A stretch of DNA of 64,000 nt from assembly GCA_022432975.1 (NCBI GenBank), contig CM039506.1, forward strand, positions 17,868,121-17,932,120. The letters run 5' to 3'. The translations under genes were made by a program, and so were the position numbers. The notes under the pieces were generated by a model. That model worked only from the letters and a program-made list of their open reading frames with translations. It was not told the DNA's origin and did not search any database. How positions within the stretch are numbered: the stretch's first letter is position 1; each line of letters begins with the position of its first letter. The DNA comes from Begonia masoniana. Taxonomy: Eukaryota; Streptophyta; Magnoliopsida; Cucurbitales; Begoniaceae. Below are positions 34,009 to 47,140 of this stretch, in pieces.

Positions 34009-35407
34009 ATCCACCCTCTTTACAAAAATTTTATCCTCAAAATTTGTAGCCTTGTTATTCCTCAACTTACCTACTCCAAGCTACCCTCCTAACTTTTAAG
34101 TTGCATTGCTAAATCTCAACTACGATACGGCCTTAATCATCTATTGAGGAATAGTTTTAAATTTCTTAACTATGCCCTCCATAGCTCACTTACATTTACG
34201 TCCATTGACTTTAACTCGAGCACTCATCACTTAGATTCTTAAACTCCTTTATCCTAATTTCAAATCTAGCTTTTCCTCGAGTTAAGTTCACTTAATTCCT
34301 CACTTCATACTTCAGTGTCTATCAACACGTACTTAACCTATTCAAGCCCTCAATACATTTTTAATCTCGTAACGCTAAAACCTACTGAGTAAACTTCTTA
34401 CCCTAAGTTCTCACTTTCAAATTCCCCTCTCTTTTACTTGCACCTATTTTCCTCAAGCAATCAAGACATTTTATAGGTTATTCTAACACATCTTCGTATT
34501 CAAAGCTCACACTATTTAAATCTATCCCCCATTTTTTTTTCAAAGTGTACCTTGAGTCCTCATATTTACATTCACTACACTATTTGTCCAACTTTTACTT
34601 CAGTCATCAACAAACACTCTCAAATTATTAGATCTAAACTAACTCTTTCCCGACTTTACACTCGACACCATAAATGATGTTTACGCACTTCATTTCGACC
34701 CCAAAATTTCAAATTAAAACTTCCATAATTCTCCCGAATTAACCCTACTCCTAAGTTCCCTCGTAGAATCTCCGTGTGAATTTTCTTTCATTCCTGTCCA
34801 ATATCCTCTAAATTCCTCAGCTTCACACGGAATACTAAATCCTTATTGACTAATCTCCTCACTTACCTCTTTCCCATGTCCCTTCGAAACCTCGAATGTA
34901 ATCTAGTCATCCTTCTAGCTTACATCTCTCAACCTCTATTTTCTTACCCATACTCTAATATTACTCGAGTTCTAGTTTACATCCCACTAGTTTACATACC
35001 ACTCTTAAGCTCGCCAAAGCTTGCCAATCCTAACTTCATCTATTTATGAAATCATTGGTTCCGAGTTCGTTACATACGGGTTGAACCTTCGAACTTTCTA
35101 ACTTATCCTTATCCCTAATGCACATGAACATTTTTCGTGTGAGTTCCCGTCCCTCTCACTTAAAATTTCTGTATCTTCTCAAATTGCACATTACCAAACA
35201 CTTAAGATCTAAACCTCAATTTCTAACCTTCCTCTTCCTATACAATACTACTTCTAAACTCATTCCCAAGTTTCTCAACTCTTATACAAATCTCAAAGTT
35301 CACTCGGGATTCTCTCCAAAATTTACTAATTACTCTATTCTCTTAAATTCTTATATCTATTCCGAACCTTTATCTCCTAAGCTATATTGCTCTAATTACT
35401 TTCTAAC
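34009..35407 (-). other. B internal region, non-coding part
   Basis: C/T-rich on the plus strand with no pol motif in any frame. It starts with a tract (atcctcaaaattt) shared with D, E and A' beside their polypurine tracts, and resembles the interior of A' in composition and phrases. Confidence 0.7.
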
Positions 35408-37776
35408 AAACTGTATACCGAAGGGTCATTACTTTACTGTACTTTGCTTTGCTATAAACTGTATACCGAAGGGTCATTACTTTACTGTACTTTGCTTTGC
35501 TATAAACTGTATACCGAAGGGTCATTACTTTACTGTACTTTGCTTTGCTTTGCTATAAACTGTATACCGAAGGGTCATTACTTTACTGTACTTTGCTTTG
35601 CTATAAACTGTATACCGAAGGGTCATTACTTTACTGTACTTTGCTTTGCTATAAACTGTATACCGAAGGGTCATTACTTTACTGTACTTTGCTTTGCTAT
35701 AAACTGTATACCGAAGGGTCATTACTTTACTGTACTTTGCTTTGCTATAAACTGTATACCGAAGGGTCATTACTTTACTGTACTTTGCTTTGCTTTGCTA
35801 TAAACTGTATACCGAAGGGTCATTACTTTACTGTACTTTGCTTTGCTATAAACTGTATACCGAAGGGTCATTACTTTACTGTACTTTGCTTTGCTATAAA
35901 CTGTATACCGAAGGGTCATTACTTTACTGTACTTTGCTTTGCTATAAACTGTATACCGAAGGGTCATTACTTTACTGTACTTTGCTTTGCTATAAACTGT
36001 ATACCGAAGGGTCATTACTTTACTGTACTTTGCTTTGCTATAAACTGTATACCGAAGGGTCATTACTTTACTGTACTTTGCTTTGCTTTGCTATAAACTG
36101 TATACCGAAGGGTCATTACTTTACTGTACTTTGCTTTGCTTTGCTATAAACTGTATACCGAAGGGTCATTACTTTACTGTACTTTGCTTTGCTTTGCTAT
36201 AAACTGTATACCGAAGGGTCATTACTTTACTGTACTTTGCTTTGCTATAAACTGTATACCGAAGGGTCATTACTTTACTGTACTTTGCTTTGCTTTGCTA
36301 TAAACTGTATACCGAAGGGTCATTACTTTACTGTACTTTGCTTTGCTATAAACTGTATACCGAAGGGTCATTACTTTACTGTACTTTGCTTTGCTATAAA
36401 CTGTATACCGAAGGGTCATTACTTTACTGTACTTTGCTTTGCTTTGCTATAAACTGTATACCGAAGGGTCATTACTTTACTGTACTTTGCTTTGCTATAA
36501 ACTGTATACCGAAGGGTCATTACTTTACTGTACTTTGCTTTGCTATAAACTGTATACCGAAGGGTCATTACTTTACTGTACTTTGCTTTGCTATAAACTG
36601 TATACCGAAGGGTCATTACTTTACTGTACTTTGCTTTGCTATAAACTGTATACCGAAGGGTCATTACTTTACTGTACTTTGCTTTGCTTTGCTATAAACT
36701 GTATACCGAAGGGTCATTACTTTACTGTACTTTGCTTTGCTATAAACTGTATACCGAAGGGTCATTACTTTACTGTACTTTGCTTTGCTATAAACTGTAT
36801 ACCGAAGGGTCATTACTTTACTGTACTTTGCTTTGCTATAAACTGTATACCGAAGGGTCATTACTTTACTGTACTTTGCTTTGCTATAAACTGTATACCG
36901 AAGGGTCATTACTTTACTGTACTTTGCTTTGCTATAAACTGTATACCGAAGGGTCATTACTTTACTGTACTTTGCTTTGCTATAAACTGTATACCGAAGG
37001 GTCATTACTTTACTGTACTTTGCTTTGCTATAAACTGTATACCGAAGGGTCATTACTTTACTGTACTTTGCTTTGCTATAAACTGTATACCGAAGGGTCA
37101 TTACTTTACTGTACTTTGCTTTGCTATAAACTGTATACCGAAGGGTCATTACTTTACTGTACTTTGCTTTGCTATAAACTGTATACCGAAGGGTCATTAC
37201 TTTACTGTACTTTGCTTTGCTATAAACTGTATACCGAAGGGTCATTACTTTACTGTACTTTGCTTTGCTATAAACTGTATACCGAAGGGTCATTACTTTA
37301 CTGTACTTTGCTTTGCTATAAACTGTATACCGAAGGGTCATTACTTTACTGTACTTTGCTTTGCTATAAACTGTATACCGAAGGGTCATTACTTTACTGT
37401 ACTTTGCTTTGCTATAAACTGTATACCGAAGGGTCATTACTTTACTGTACTTTGCTTTGCTATAAACTGTATACCGAAGGGTCATTACTTTACTGTACTT
37501 TGCTTTGCTATAAACTGTATACCGAAGGGTCATTACTTTACTGTACTTTGCTTTGCTATAAACTGTATACCGAAGGGTCATTACTTTACTGTACTTTGCT
37601 TTGCTATAAACTGTATACCGAAGGGTCATTACTTTACTGTACTTTGCTTTGCTATAAACTGTATACCGAAGGGTCATTACTTTACTGTACTTTGCTTTGC
37701 TATAAACTGTATACCGAAGGGTCATTACTTTACTGTACTTTGCTTTGCTATAAACTGTATACCGAAGGGTCATTTA
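35408..37776 (-). repeat. 48-bp satellite array in A' left LTR
   Basis: 49 occurrences of aaactgtataccgaaggg. The 2,344 bp between first and last is exactly 40 intervals of 48 bp and 8 of 53 bp; the 53-bp form carries one extra ttgct. Units look identical otherwise. Because 48 is divisible by three, long open frames appear on both strands (16-residue repeats); these are not genes. The other LTR of the same element has three occurrences. Confidence 0.95.
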
Positions 37777-39296
37777 AACTGTATACCGTAGGGTCATTCT
37801 TTCTTTGCATTTACTTTAAAACATCGTGCAGAAATTCATTTTCGTGATCTTTTAAAACACGTGATGCATGAACAGATATGAACATGATATAGCCTATACA
37901 ATACAATAAACAAGCAACATGTATACCATCCAGACCAAACAGAATAACCTATAACAATTTAAAACCTAACTACCCGACCAAAGCAATTAAAACAAACAAT
38001 CCATTAAGATCCTCGACGCTACATCGAAGTACGGTGTAGGCCAATCGGCCAGAGAAGATCACGAGAACTTACCTGTCGTCCGTAGTTTGTTGGTTTTGGC
38101 ACGTCACGTCACATATGGCTCGACCTATGTCAAACATTCAAGCTTCATTAAAATCAAGCCTACATTCACCAATTACTCTCAAATCACTATTTCTAGTCTA
38201 ATCCAATTAAAACCTAATTAAACGGCCACTAATTTGGGTTCGGTAAAAACCGACCTAAACTTCGAACGCGCGTAATTTTCGCGTCGGTTATCGGAATCAA
38301 ACGATTCCAGCGGCCACGTACTCCTCTAATAACCTATTTTAATCTGCCAAAAGGAATTTTAAAACAAATAACCCGAACTAGGTCAATTTATCAAAAACCC
38401 GAAACTGCCCTTTTCTCGGAAAATCCCCCTTTTTGATTCTTCATCACATTCCATCAATTTCTTCACCAATCTATCCTCCTAACATCCAATTAACATAAAC
38501 TAACCTAAAATCGAAGTTTCCATTTAAGAAAACCCTAAGCCTAATTCGGGTTCACTGAATTTTCGCTCAAATTGAGCAATTCACGGCCAAGCAACAATAG
38601 CCGGCGTTAAGCTCGGCCATTTGACGCCAAGAACGGCCAAAAGCCGCCAGACATCGGAGCTCAATCGAGCTCATCCCTCTCGGCCTTAAACAGGGACAGA
38701 ACAGGGCGAAACCGTGTCATACCTGCTGGTTTAGTGCGCGAGAATGGACCGGAGCCACACGTCGCCGCCGTCTGGCCAGAAGGCGCCGATGTTCGTCGGT
38801 GAACGGCGCCGCGTCGCCGTCGTCGCTTCCCGTCTCCCCTGTTCTCGCTCGCGGGGCTCGGGTTCGAACAACAGAATGGCCTTCGGGCCATTCTGTTGTT
38901 TATGTTTTATTTATTTTTTTTAATAATAATAATAATAATAATAATTATAATAACAATAATACTCTATTTTATTGAACGTCACTACCTCTCGTGTTTTCAA
39001 CTGTCTCGAATTTCTTATTTCGCCGATAAATCCAACTTATTATCTGGGTTCTATTAAAACTGTCCGTTCGTAAATCGGACCTCGTTTACTATTTTTACTA
39101 AAATTATATTACAAGAAACGTAATTAATCGAAATATAGCGTTGTTACTCCGAAAATTCTCGTAATTTCCTTAAAATTCCAATTAATCGATAGGATCCTAA
39201 TAACGCTTTCTTTTCGTAAAACGGACCTGATTTAGCATATTTACAAAAACGCCACTTATTTTAAAATAATAATATTCCGTAAAGCGGGGTATTACA
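37777..39296 (-). repeat. A' left LTR, unique part
   Basis: Matches 43782-45302. Carries donor 2 CAG|GTAAGT at 38072 and donor 1 CAG|GTATGAC near 38727, plus a GC-rich exon-1 segment (about 38580-38890) followed by an (AAT)n-type run near 38925-38960. Confidence 0.9.
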
Positions 39297-42070
39297 TTCC
39301 ATCCACCTTATTTAAAATTTTGTCCTCAAAATTTGTTATACCACATAGTCCTTGATACCAACATCTCATGTCATGTGGCAGTATATCTCAATTCTTTTTC
39401 TTTATTTACGGTCATCCTTAACCAAAACTCCCCCAACATCGGCGTTACATTCGTATTTTCTACTCTCGATTGGACTGTGTACGTCCTTACTCAAGGATTT
39501 AGCACAATTATATCCTTAATTTACCACTCGATTCACCTAAACTTCTCAGTAATTTCGTTGGCTCAATCCATAATCGAAACGTATACCAACTCAAATTTCT
39601 ACATTCTATCAAGTAACGATCCTTCATAACTATATCACCCATAAGATTCCCTAATCACCTACATTCTTAGGCAACCCATTGACCGCTGTAGGCTTCTCGA
39701 CTAAGCTCCCATCACTATTCATCATCAAAATATCTACAAGTCTAAACGAGCCTAACCGAGAGCTAAAGTCCTCACTCTTTTATCGCATTTCAATACAACT
39801 CTCATCTTCCCTCAAACTAAGTTCATTTAGTTCTTTAAAATTTTTCTCAACTTTACTCATTCCAACGTTACCCTTGTAATTATGGTTGCAATACCCTCCC
39901 CAATTACACCATGGCCCTAGCCACCTATCGGTACTGACAATTTCTACACATCCCTAAGGTTCTAAATCTTTCTAACTATACACTTTATCGTTCAATCACT
40001 CCTACACCCATTGACTTCACTTAGTCAATCATCAATTAATCTCCCAAACTTCACCCTTTTTAACTTACCATGTTTCTTTCACTTGTTCTCAAGCCCATAT
40101 ATCATTGCTCCCTCTCATCCAATATGCTCCAATTTCCACAACCTCCATTACTTGACTTTTATATTAATCTCCCTTTTTGATCTAGTGAATTTTCTCACTT
40201 ACCCGTATGATATAATCCTAAGCTCAAGTCTACCTAACCGCCCATTTTATTTTTTGCATCACATAGTCCTTATTTATCTTAAGTTGCGATCTTCCTCACA
40301 CACTTAAGTTTATTTACCTTAACCTTAGCTATTTATAAAATCATTGGCTTCGACTTCATTACATACGGGTCGAGCCTTCGAAATTTCTAATTTAATCTTA
40401 TTCCTAATGTACTTGATAACTCACCAATCCCTCAATTTGCACGACTTCACACTCTGGCTTTAATTCAAATTTAAACACTTTGTTTAATTAACCATTGGCC
40501 TACACTTATTCTTGATATCCCATCAAGACTTCCTCGAAAGTTACTAACTAATTTACTATCCTATCATTCGTTATAGTCAGGCTCTAAATATTCTATTTGG
40601 CTTCATTATGTCAATTTATCCAACGGTCCTCTTGTTAGCAAACTTGTTGTATGTATATTTACACTCTAATCCAAATCTCTTAAAATTCTCAAACCTTGCC
40701 CTACGATTTTCTAAAACTTAGAAATATCTCTTCCTTAAGGTATGCCTTTCTAGTTCCTCGAGCACTGATGTTCCTACATCCTTTTGTTCCCCTTAGTCAG
40801 GTTCCACTTATTCCACTTGGCTTCTGCACAATGACTCATCTAACAGTCTTTTTGTTTGCAAACTTGTTGCAGATGAGTTTACGCCTTCGTCCCAATTCTC
40901 CTCAAGTCCTCAAATCCTACCCTTTCATTCCCTAATAATTTGAAACACCTCTTCTTTAATGATAACCTTCCTAGTTCTTCGAACACTAATACTTCTACCT
41001 TCATCCCAGAGGCAGCTTCATGTTGTGGCTCCTAACTTAAATTGCACCAACTATAGGTTTACAACTTAACTCCTATATCTTTTGCTTCATAATTCAATCA
41101 AGCAATCCTAACTGCCTGACATGTCCACAACTCGTCGATTATTTTTAACTTCGCTAGACCTCCCACCTAATAAGTCGATTGTAATCTTCTCACAGATTAA
41201 TATCTTCCTTTGTGGATTAGTCTTCTAAGGCATCTTTGGTGGTACTCATTTCCTAGAGAACAACAACTTCGGTATCTAGAGTATCACCATGCACATGACT
41301 TCAATTCTCTAACGTTTCGGGATTTAATAACTTTCCAACTCGGAGTAATTCTCCTTATTCTTTGCCTCCATATCGGTCGATACGACCACTCCTATCCGAT
41401 CACTTAAATCTTACGTCCGCGACTTGTATCAATCTGTCACATCTTTCTACGCCACAACCATAATGGTCACTCTCATATCCCATCCACAATACACTAGGTA
41501 AGCTCTGGAATATGATTTTTTTATCTAGATACTTCAACCTTTTTCATGGATCCAGGGTATACAAGTTCTTACTAAATCTTCTTACTTGCTTAATTGCACT
41601 TAGTATACCTCGAGAAACTAAAACATCTCCAAATGCATTCTACATTTTATCTTAAATTACCCCCTTAATGTCTTACACTTCAAAACTTTAAGGGTTTGAG
41701 TTTCATCAACTAGGGTTCATTTTTCTATAAATTTAAATCTTACATCTCATAAGCTACATCCTTTTTACGGTAATTCAATTCTAAGTGTGCAACTTCCTGT
41801 GGATCTAGGTTATTTAAATTTCTGCTAATTGTACGTACTAACGGTACCCTGACAATCTAGAATATTTCCTGGTAAATCTTACATCTAAACTTCAAATTCC
41901 TCCTCGATTGACCATATTCTAAACCCTAAGGTCTGTCAAGTAGGGTTTAGTTCCATTTATTTAAGCCTTATATCCCGTAAGTTATACTCCTCTCTATTTT
42001 TAAGTTTACTTCAGCCCATCACACAATTACCATCTCCACAATTTTATCTCCATACTACATTCCCACACAA
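39297..42070 (-). other. A' internal region without coding capacity
   Basis: 2.8 kb of C/T-rich plus-strand sequence beginning with the polypurine tract (minus AATAAGGTGGATGGAA). Short plus-strand open frames are composition-driven. No RT, RNase H or integrase motif is visible on either strand, although the LTRs are young, so pol was absent at insertion. Confidence 0.75.
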
Positions 42071-42559
42071 CTATTCTTCATTCATTAATTGTCGAAATAA
42101 AACTATACCTGGAACAATTGATGGTTGGCCGTTATCCTCGTCTTTGTTCGGGGTAGTTACCCTCGGTGTAACCTTCTTCTTATCCCTATCAGGTCTTGGG
42201 CACTCCTTGAAGTAATGACCAATCACTCCACATCGAAAGCACTTATCTGTGCCCAATCTACAATTGCCATAGTGCTCCTTCTAGCATTCAGGACACAGAG
42301 GCTTTCCAGAAGTTCCTCGCACACGCTTCTGTCGGCTTTGTTTAATTCCTTCATTGCTCATCCTCCTCGTACCGTGGTTACTTGTGCCCACCACTCCTTG
42401 GGTCCTTGGGCCTTCTCGGCTTGTTAATATCCCGAGCTGACGAGATTGCCTATCTATGAGCTGAGCTTGTTGGTCTATATGTTGGGACTGGCGATCTATT
42501 AACTCCATAAGTCGATCTAGCGCGTCGTCTCTAGGATCCTTTCCTCGAACCATTTTCAT
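42071..42559 (-). pseudogene. A' shortened gag with zinc knuckle
   Basis: From MKMVRGKDPRDDALDRLMEL (42559) the protein has a Gln-rich coiled stretch (DRQSQHIDQQAQLIDRQSRQ), then jumps to KRVRGTSGKPLCPEC, a stop near 42281, and CFRCGVIGHYFKEC (CX2CX4HX4C). The N-terminal and nucleocapsid parts correspond to D and E gag, but the central ~170-residue capsid domain (PTFDG to HLVH) is absent. Apart from one stop the frame is kept. RNA binding is plausible; particle assembly is not. Confidence 0.8.
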
Positions 42560-42699
42560 ATAAATCCTATAACAATCAAAACAATAATCCTAAGAAATAA
42601 AATCAAATAAGGCTATAAACAGACCTACAGTTGATGAAGGATGTCCTCGTAGTGGCTGTGCAGTCGAGCAGTCTACAGAACCGATTTTAAAACTCGGGG

Positions 42700-42711
42700 G
42701 CTCTGATACCA
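42700..42711 (-). promoter_or_regulatory. A' primer binding site
   Basis: The minus strand reads TGGTATCAGAGC exactly, four bases from the LTR: the tRNA-iMet site. Confidence 0.9.
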
Positions 42712-42715
42712 TAAT

Positions 42716-45302
42716 TGTAACGACCCTCAAATTATTCCCAATTTCCCGTACGAAATTTTTCTTTTTAAGCCTCTAAATCAATTAAAAACATCCTCGAAAA
42801 CCTTTAAAGAAAATTCATTTATTATACAAAAACAGTTTACATAAAACCACTCAACCTTCTATCATTCCTCAATTTATCAACTTATCACTTCTTCACAATA
42901 TCATTTCTATCTCCATTTCAATTATACATTTTACATAAACTTTCCAAACATTCATATGTTCTCGTAACTCTGCCCAAAACCGACTCGAAACACAACTATA
43001 ACAAAGTACATTTTCACGAAAACGAACTGCATGGTTCCGTTTAAAAGTGTGACATATCCTCCTGTTTACAAAATCACCAAGCAGTTCATAAAAATCCAAA
43101 TAAAAACCTTAACAAACATTTTATAAAACAAATCAACTAAACAGAATCAATCACCCAAAAACGTACCAACTACTAATTAAACTAAAAACATTTCCATAAC
43201 GTTAAATTAATGATTTAAACAAAACATTTGAAACATCAACATAAAAATCTAACACCTAACTAGAACCAAGCATTCTAAAATGATCTAACAGTACAATTAT
43301 CCATTTTTAATCCATCAACGTCAAAATATCAACCTATCAACTATACAGTTTCATCTAACTAACCCATCATTAACCCAAAACCTCTCAATACCATTACTTA
43401 CATCCCCACGGGTCTGGTAAGCATCGACTGCGCCAGCACACCACCGCAGCCATCCTCCGTCAACTGAATTATGCCTCAGGTGGAGGGAGCTCGTCCTCAC
43501 CTGTTTCCTCGTAAACACCTACACCATACAGACATCTATGAGATAAAAATCTCAGTATGCTCTAGTAAATGCAAATGCATGCTATGCATGTGACTTTATA
43601 AATAATGCTTTGATTTCTTTACTTTACTTTGCTTTGCTTTGCTTTGCTTTGCTTTGCTATAAACTGTATACCGAAGGGTCATTACTTTACTGTACTTTGC
43701 TTTGCTATAAACTGTATACCGAAGGGTCATTACTTTACTGTACTTTGCTTTGCTATAAACTGTATACCGAAGGGTCATTTAAACTGTATACCGTAGGGTC
43801 ATTCTTTCTTTGCATTTACTTTAAAACATCGTGCAGAAATTCATTTTCGTGATCTTTTAAAACACGTGATGCATGAACAGATATGAACATGATATAACTA
43901 TACAATACAATAAACAAGCAACATGTATACCATCCAGACCAAAACAGAATAACCTATAACAATTTAAAACCTAACTACCCGACCAAAGCAATTAAAACAA
44001 ACAATCCATTAAGATCCTCGACGCTACATCGAAGTACGGTGTAGGCCAATCGGCCAGAGAAGATCACGAGAACTTACCTGTCGTCCGTAGTTTGTTGGTT
44101 TTGGCACGTCACGTCACATATGGCTCGACCTATGTCAAACATTCAAGCTTCATTAAATCAAGCCTACATTCACCAATTACTCTCAAATCACTATTTCTAG
44201 TCTAATCCAATTAAAACCTAATTAAACGGCCACTAATTTGGGTTCGGTAAAAACCGACCTAAAACTTCGAACGCGCGTAATTTTCGCGTCGGTTATCGGA
44301 ATCGAACGATTCTAGCGGCCACGTACTCCTCTAATAACCTATTTTAATCTGCCAAAAGGAATTTTAAAACAAATAACCGGAACTAGGTCAATTTATCAAA
44401 AACCCGAAACTGCCCTTTTCCCGGAAAATCCCCCTTTTTGATTCTTCATCACATTCCATCAATTTCTTCACCAATCTATCCTCCTAACATCCAATTAACA
44501 TAAACTAACCTAAAATCGAAGTTTCCATTTAAGAAAACCCTAAGCCTAATTCGGGTTCACTGAATTTTCGCTCAAATTGAGCAATTCACGGCCAAGCAAC
44601 AATAGCCGGCGTTAAGCTCGGCCATTTGACGCCAAGAACGGCCAAAAGCCGCCAGACATCGGTGCTCAATCGAGCTCATCCCTCTCGGCCTTAAACAGGG
44701 ACAGAACAGGGCGAAATCGTGTCATACCTGCTGGTTTAGTGCGCGAGAATGGACCGGAGCCACACGTCGCCGCCGTCTGGCCGGAAGGCGCCGATGTTCG
44801 TCGGTGAACGGCGCTGCGTCGCCGTCGTCGCTTCCCGTCTCCCCTGTTCTCGCTCGCGGGGCTCGGGTTCGAACAGCAGAATGGCCTTCGGGCCATTCTG
44901 TTGTTTATGTTTTATTTATTTATTTTTTTTAATAATAATAATAATAATAATTATAATAACAATAATACTCTATTTTATTGAACGTCACTACCTCTCGTGT
45001 TTTCAACTGTCTCGAATTTCTTATTTCGCCGATAAATCCAACTTATTATCTCGGTTCTATTAAAACTGTCCGTTCGTAAATCGGACCTCGTTTACTATTT
45101 TTACTAAAATTATATTACGAGAAACGTAATTAATCGAAATATAGCGTTGTTACTCCGAAAATTCTCGTAATTTCCTTAAAATTCCAATTAATCGATAGGA
45201 TCCTAATAACGCTTTCTTTTCGTAAAACAGACCTGATTTAGCATATTTACAAAAAGGCCACTTATTTTAAAATAATAATATTCCGTAAAGCGGGGTATTA
45301 CA
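42716..45302 (-). repeat. A' 5' LTR (complete)
   Basis: TGTAACGACC to GGTATTACA. Donor 1 CAG|GTATGAC at 44727; acceptor CATAG at 44130; mini-exon 44078-44129; donor 2 CAG|GTAAGT at 44077; acceptor GTGTAG at 43519. Arms 44034-44045 and 43518-43529 pair over 12 positions with one G:U. The 48-bp repeat is present three times (43661, 43709, 43757) plus a short end copy, preceded by (ctttg)n. Confidence 0.92.
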
Positions 45303-45429
45303 CTAAGGTAACAATCCTAAGCATACAATTCTTACAAACACACTAAGTTATTTATATTAACACATAGCTCTCTCATTCTAAGGTCTACCTCGCCTTCCAT
45401 TTAACCCAACATATCCCATACCAACTGGC

Positions 45430-45965
45430 TCAATCATGGCAAGGATTCAGGGTGTCACTTTGGTTGGATCCTTATTTGATGCAGGGCAATTCTTGGCTAT
45501 GTGTTCGGGTTCGTTGCACTTGAAGCACCGGGCAATCTTTGGCTTTGCACAGTCTCGGGAAAAATGGCCAGATTCGAAACAATTGTAACATTTGCCATCA
45601 TATTGTCCACACTCTCCTGGATGGACTTTTAAGCACTCAAGACATTGCAGATACCCTCTCTTTCACAGTTGTTTCGACTTCTTTCCTTCTCTCAGATCAT
45701 TCAAGTACTCGCTCGATCTTTTAGGTCCTTGAGACTGTGACGAAGATACGCCAACCATTCCATATATTTCCACATCCTTATTTCCTTCCAACATCGGAGA
45801 CTTCAACCTTCTAAATTTTGCCCCACTAGAACTCGCTCCAACATTTCCTTGTTCTCCTTGATTAATGAGCGATCCAATCAACGCAGCTTGCCTAACAACC
45901 AACTCCAAAAGCTGCTTATTTGACTCCTCAAGTTCCTTTCTCGGTTGCCTTGGGTTCCTCGACAT
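45430..45965 (-). pseudogene. B shortened gag with zinc knuckles
   Basis: MSRNPRQPRKELEESNKQ at 45965 leads through FRRLKSP and KRSSEYL to a TGA near 45663. The same frame then continues with CLECLKVHPGEC, CYNCFESGHFSRDC and CFKCNEPEHIAKNC (two full CX2CX4HX4C knuckles) to a stop near 45450. As in A', the capsid-like middle of gag is missing while N-terminus and knuckles stay. Only stops, not frameshifts, interrupt it. Confidence 0.85.
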
Positions 45966-46109
45966 TTTGGTTCTAATCTTGAAAAGGGTTAAAACAAATC
46001 TAATCTTAGATATATACTAACTAAAGGAAAGAAATACTTACAGTGGGTAAAGCACGTGGCATGGCGGCCGGCATTGTACGGTAATCCTTTGAACGACTCG
46101 ACAATTTTT

Positions 46110-46121
46110 GCTCTGATACCA
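46110..46121 (-). promoter_or_regulatory. B primer binding site
   Basis: The minus strand reads TGGTATCAGAGC exactly, three bases from the 5' LTR start at 46125. Confidence 0.9.
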
Positions 46122-46124
46122 ACT

Positions 46125-47140
46125 TGTAACGTCCCCGAACCCACCCCGACTTGGTGCGCTACTTGGCTCACACTCACCACGTTTAAAACAACGTTTAAAA
46201 TAAAATCTGATAAAATTTTGACTCGATTTTTGGGTTTTTTGAACCCTCGAAAATAGTTGGAAAACGTGCGTAAAATACGCGCCAAACATGTCGGAAAAGA
46301 TCAGGTTAAAACATTTTTGAAATAGAAAAATTTTTTAAAAAAATAAAAGTCGCCCATCCATGGCGCCACGCGCGCGCCAGCTGTGCGCACCGCTCGCACA
46401 ACTCTGCGCGCGCTGGTGCCGATCGATCAGTGCCAAGCGCTGATTGATCGGCACCCTCTCGGGTGTGCGATCACCATCTATCGATCGATCTGCGCACAGA
46501 GCTGATCGATCGGCGCTGGGCGCTCCCACGCAGCGCGCATCGTGCGCCTGCTGCGCACCCCTGCCCGGTGCCAGCGCGCCACTGAGTTGGCCTGCGCGCC
46601 ACCACTCCGGCCACCAGCACCCATTTTTTCATTTCTCCATTTTTCTTCAAACCGCACACCACCAAATCATCTAAAACTTACCCCAAACTTTTCCTGACAT
46701 CCCAGACTCCTTAACACATAAAGTTCTCAGAAAACCGACTCCAAAACGACAGCAAAAGCGTGAAAACAAGTGAAAACCGACGTCGTTTACTATACAAAAA
46801 CCGAGCAGCATAACGTTTAATTTTTTTATAAAACCCAAAACCTAGAAACAAAGTTGACAAAAAATCCCCAAAATAAACACAACAAAAGTATACTAATCTA
46901 CTACATGTTCACGATCAAAACATAACTCTACCCCACCTCCCAGCAACGAAATGGTAGAGACGCCCGAGCAAATGTCCGCACCGGCATACCACATGCATCG
47001 TCGACTGCGTCCTAATCCTGGCTTTCCACATAGATCTCACCTCCTATCACGTCGTCACCTACACCACAGAACACAAAACGTAAGCCTATTGCTTAGCAAG
47101 TAGGGAATAATGCATACAAAAACATAATGCACACTCAACT
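46125..47140 (-). repeat. B 5' LTR, first part
   Basis: Matches 26323-27315. Contains GATCGATC-type palindromes (about 46410-46520) and acceptor GTAG|GTG near 47060. Cut at 47140 by element C. Confidence 0.88.

Larger units (their letters stand above)
35408..45302 (-). mobile_element. non-autonomous gag-only LTR element A' (left LTR truncated)
   Basis: Right (5') LTR 42716-45302 (2,587 bp), internal 39297-42715, left (3') LTR 35408-39296. The left LTR lacks the ~945 bp corresponding to 42716-43660 and begins directly in an expanded 48-bp array. Over the shared 1.5 kb (37777-39296 versus 43782-45302) the two LTRs are almost identical, so the insertion is recent. The interior has a perfect primer site, a polypurine tract and a gag fragment but no protease, RT or integrase. 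It lies within element B. No convincing target duplication could be found because the left end is lost. Confidence 0.85.

Noticed and set aside
35404..37847. Long open frames on both strands across the 48-bp array (up to 450 codons)
   Set aside because: The period is a multiple of three without stops, so open frames arise automatically. They lie in an LTR intron slot and change frame at each 53-bp unit.
44666..44896. 76-residue Arg-rich proteins at 38661-38891 and 44666-44896
   Set aside because: They are the same GC-rich exon-1 part of the A' LTR read on the minus strand, conserved only because the LTRs are young. No domain.
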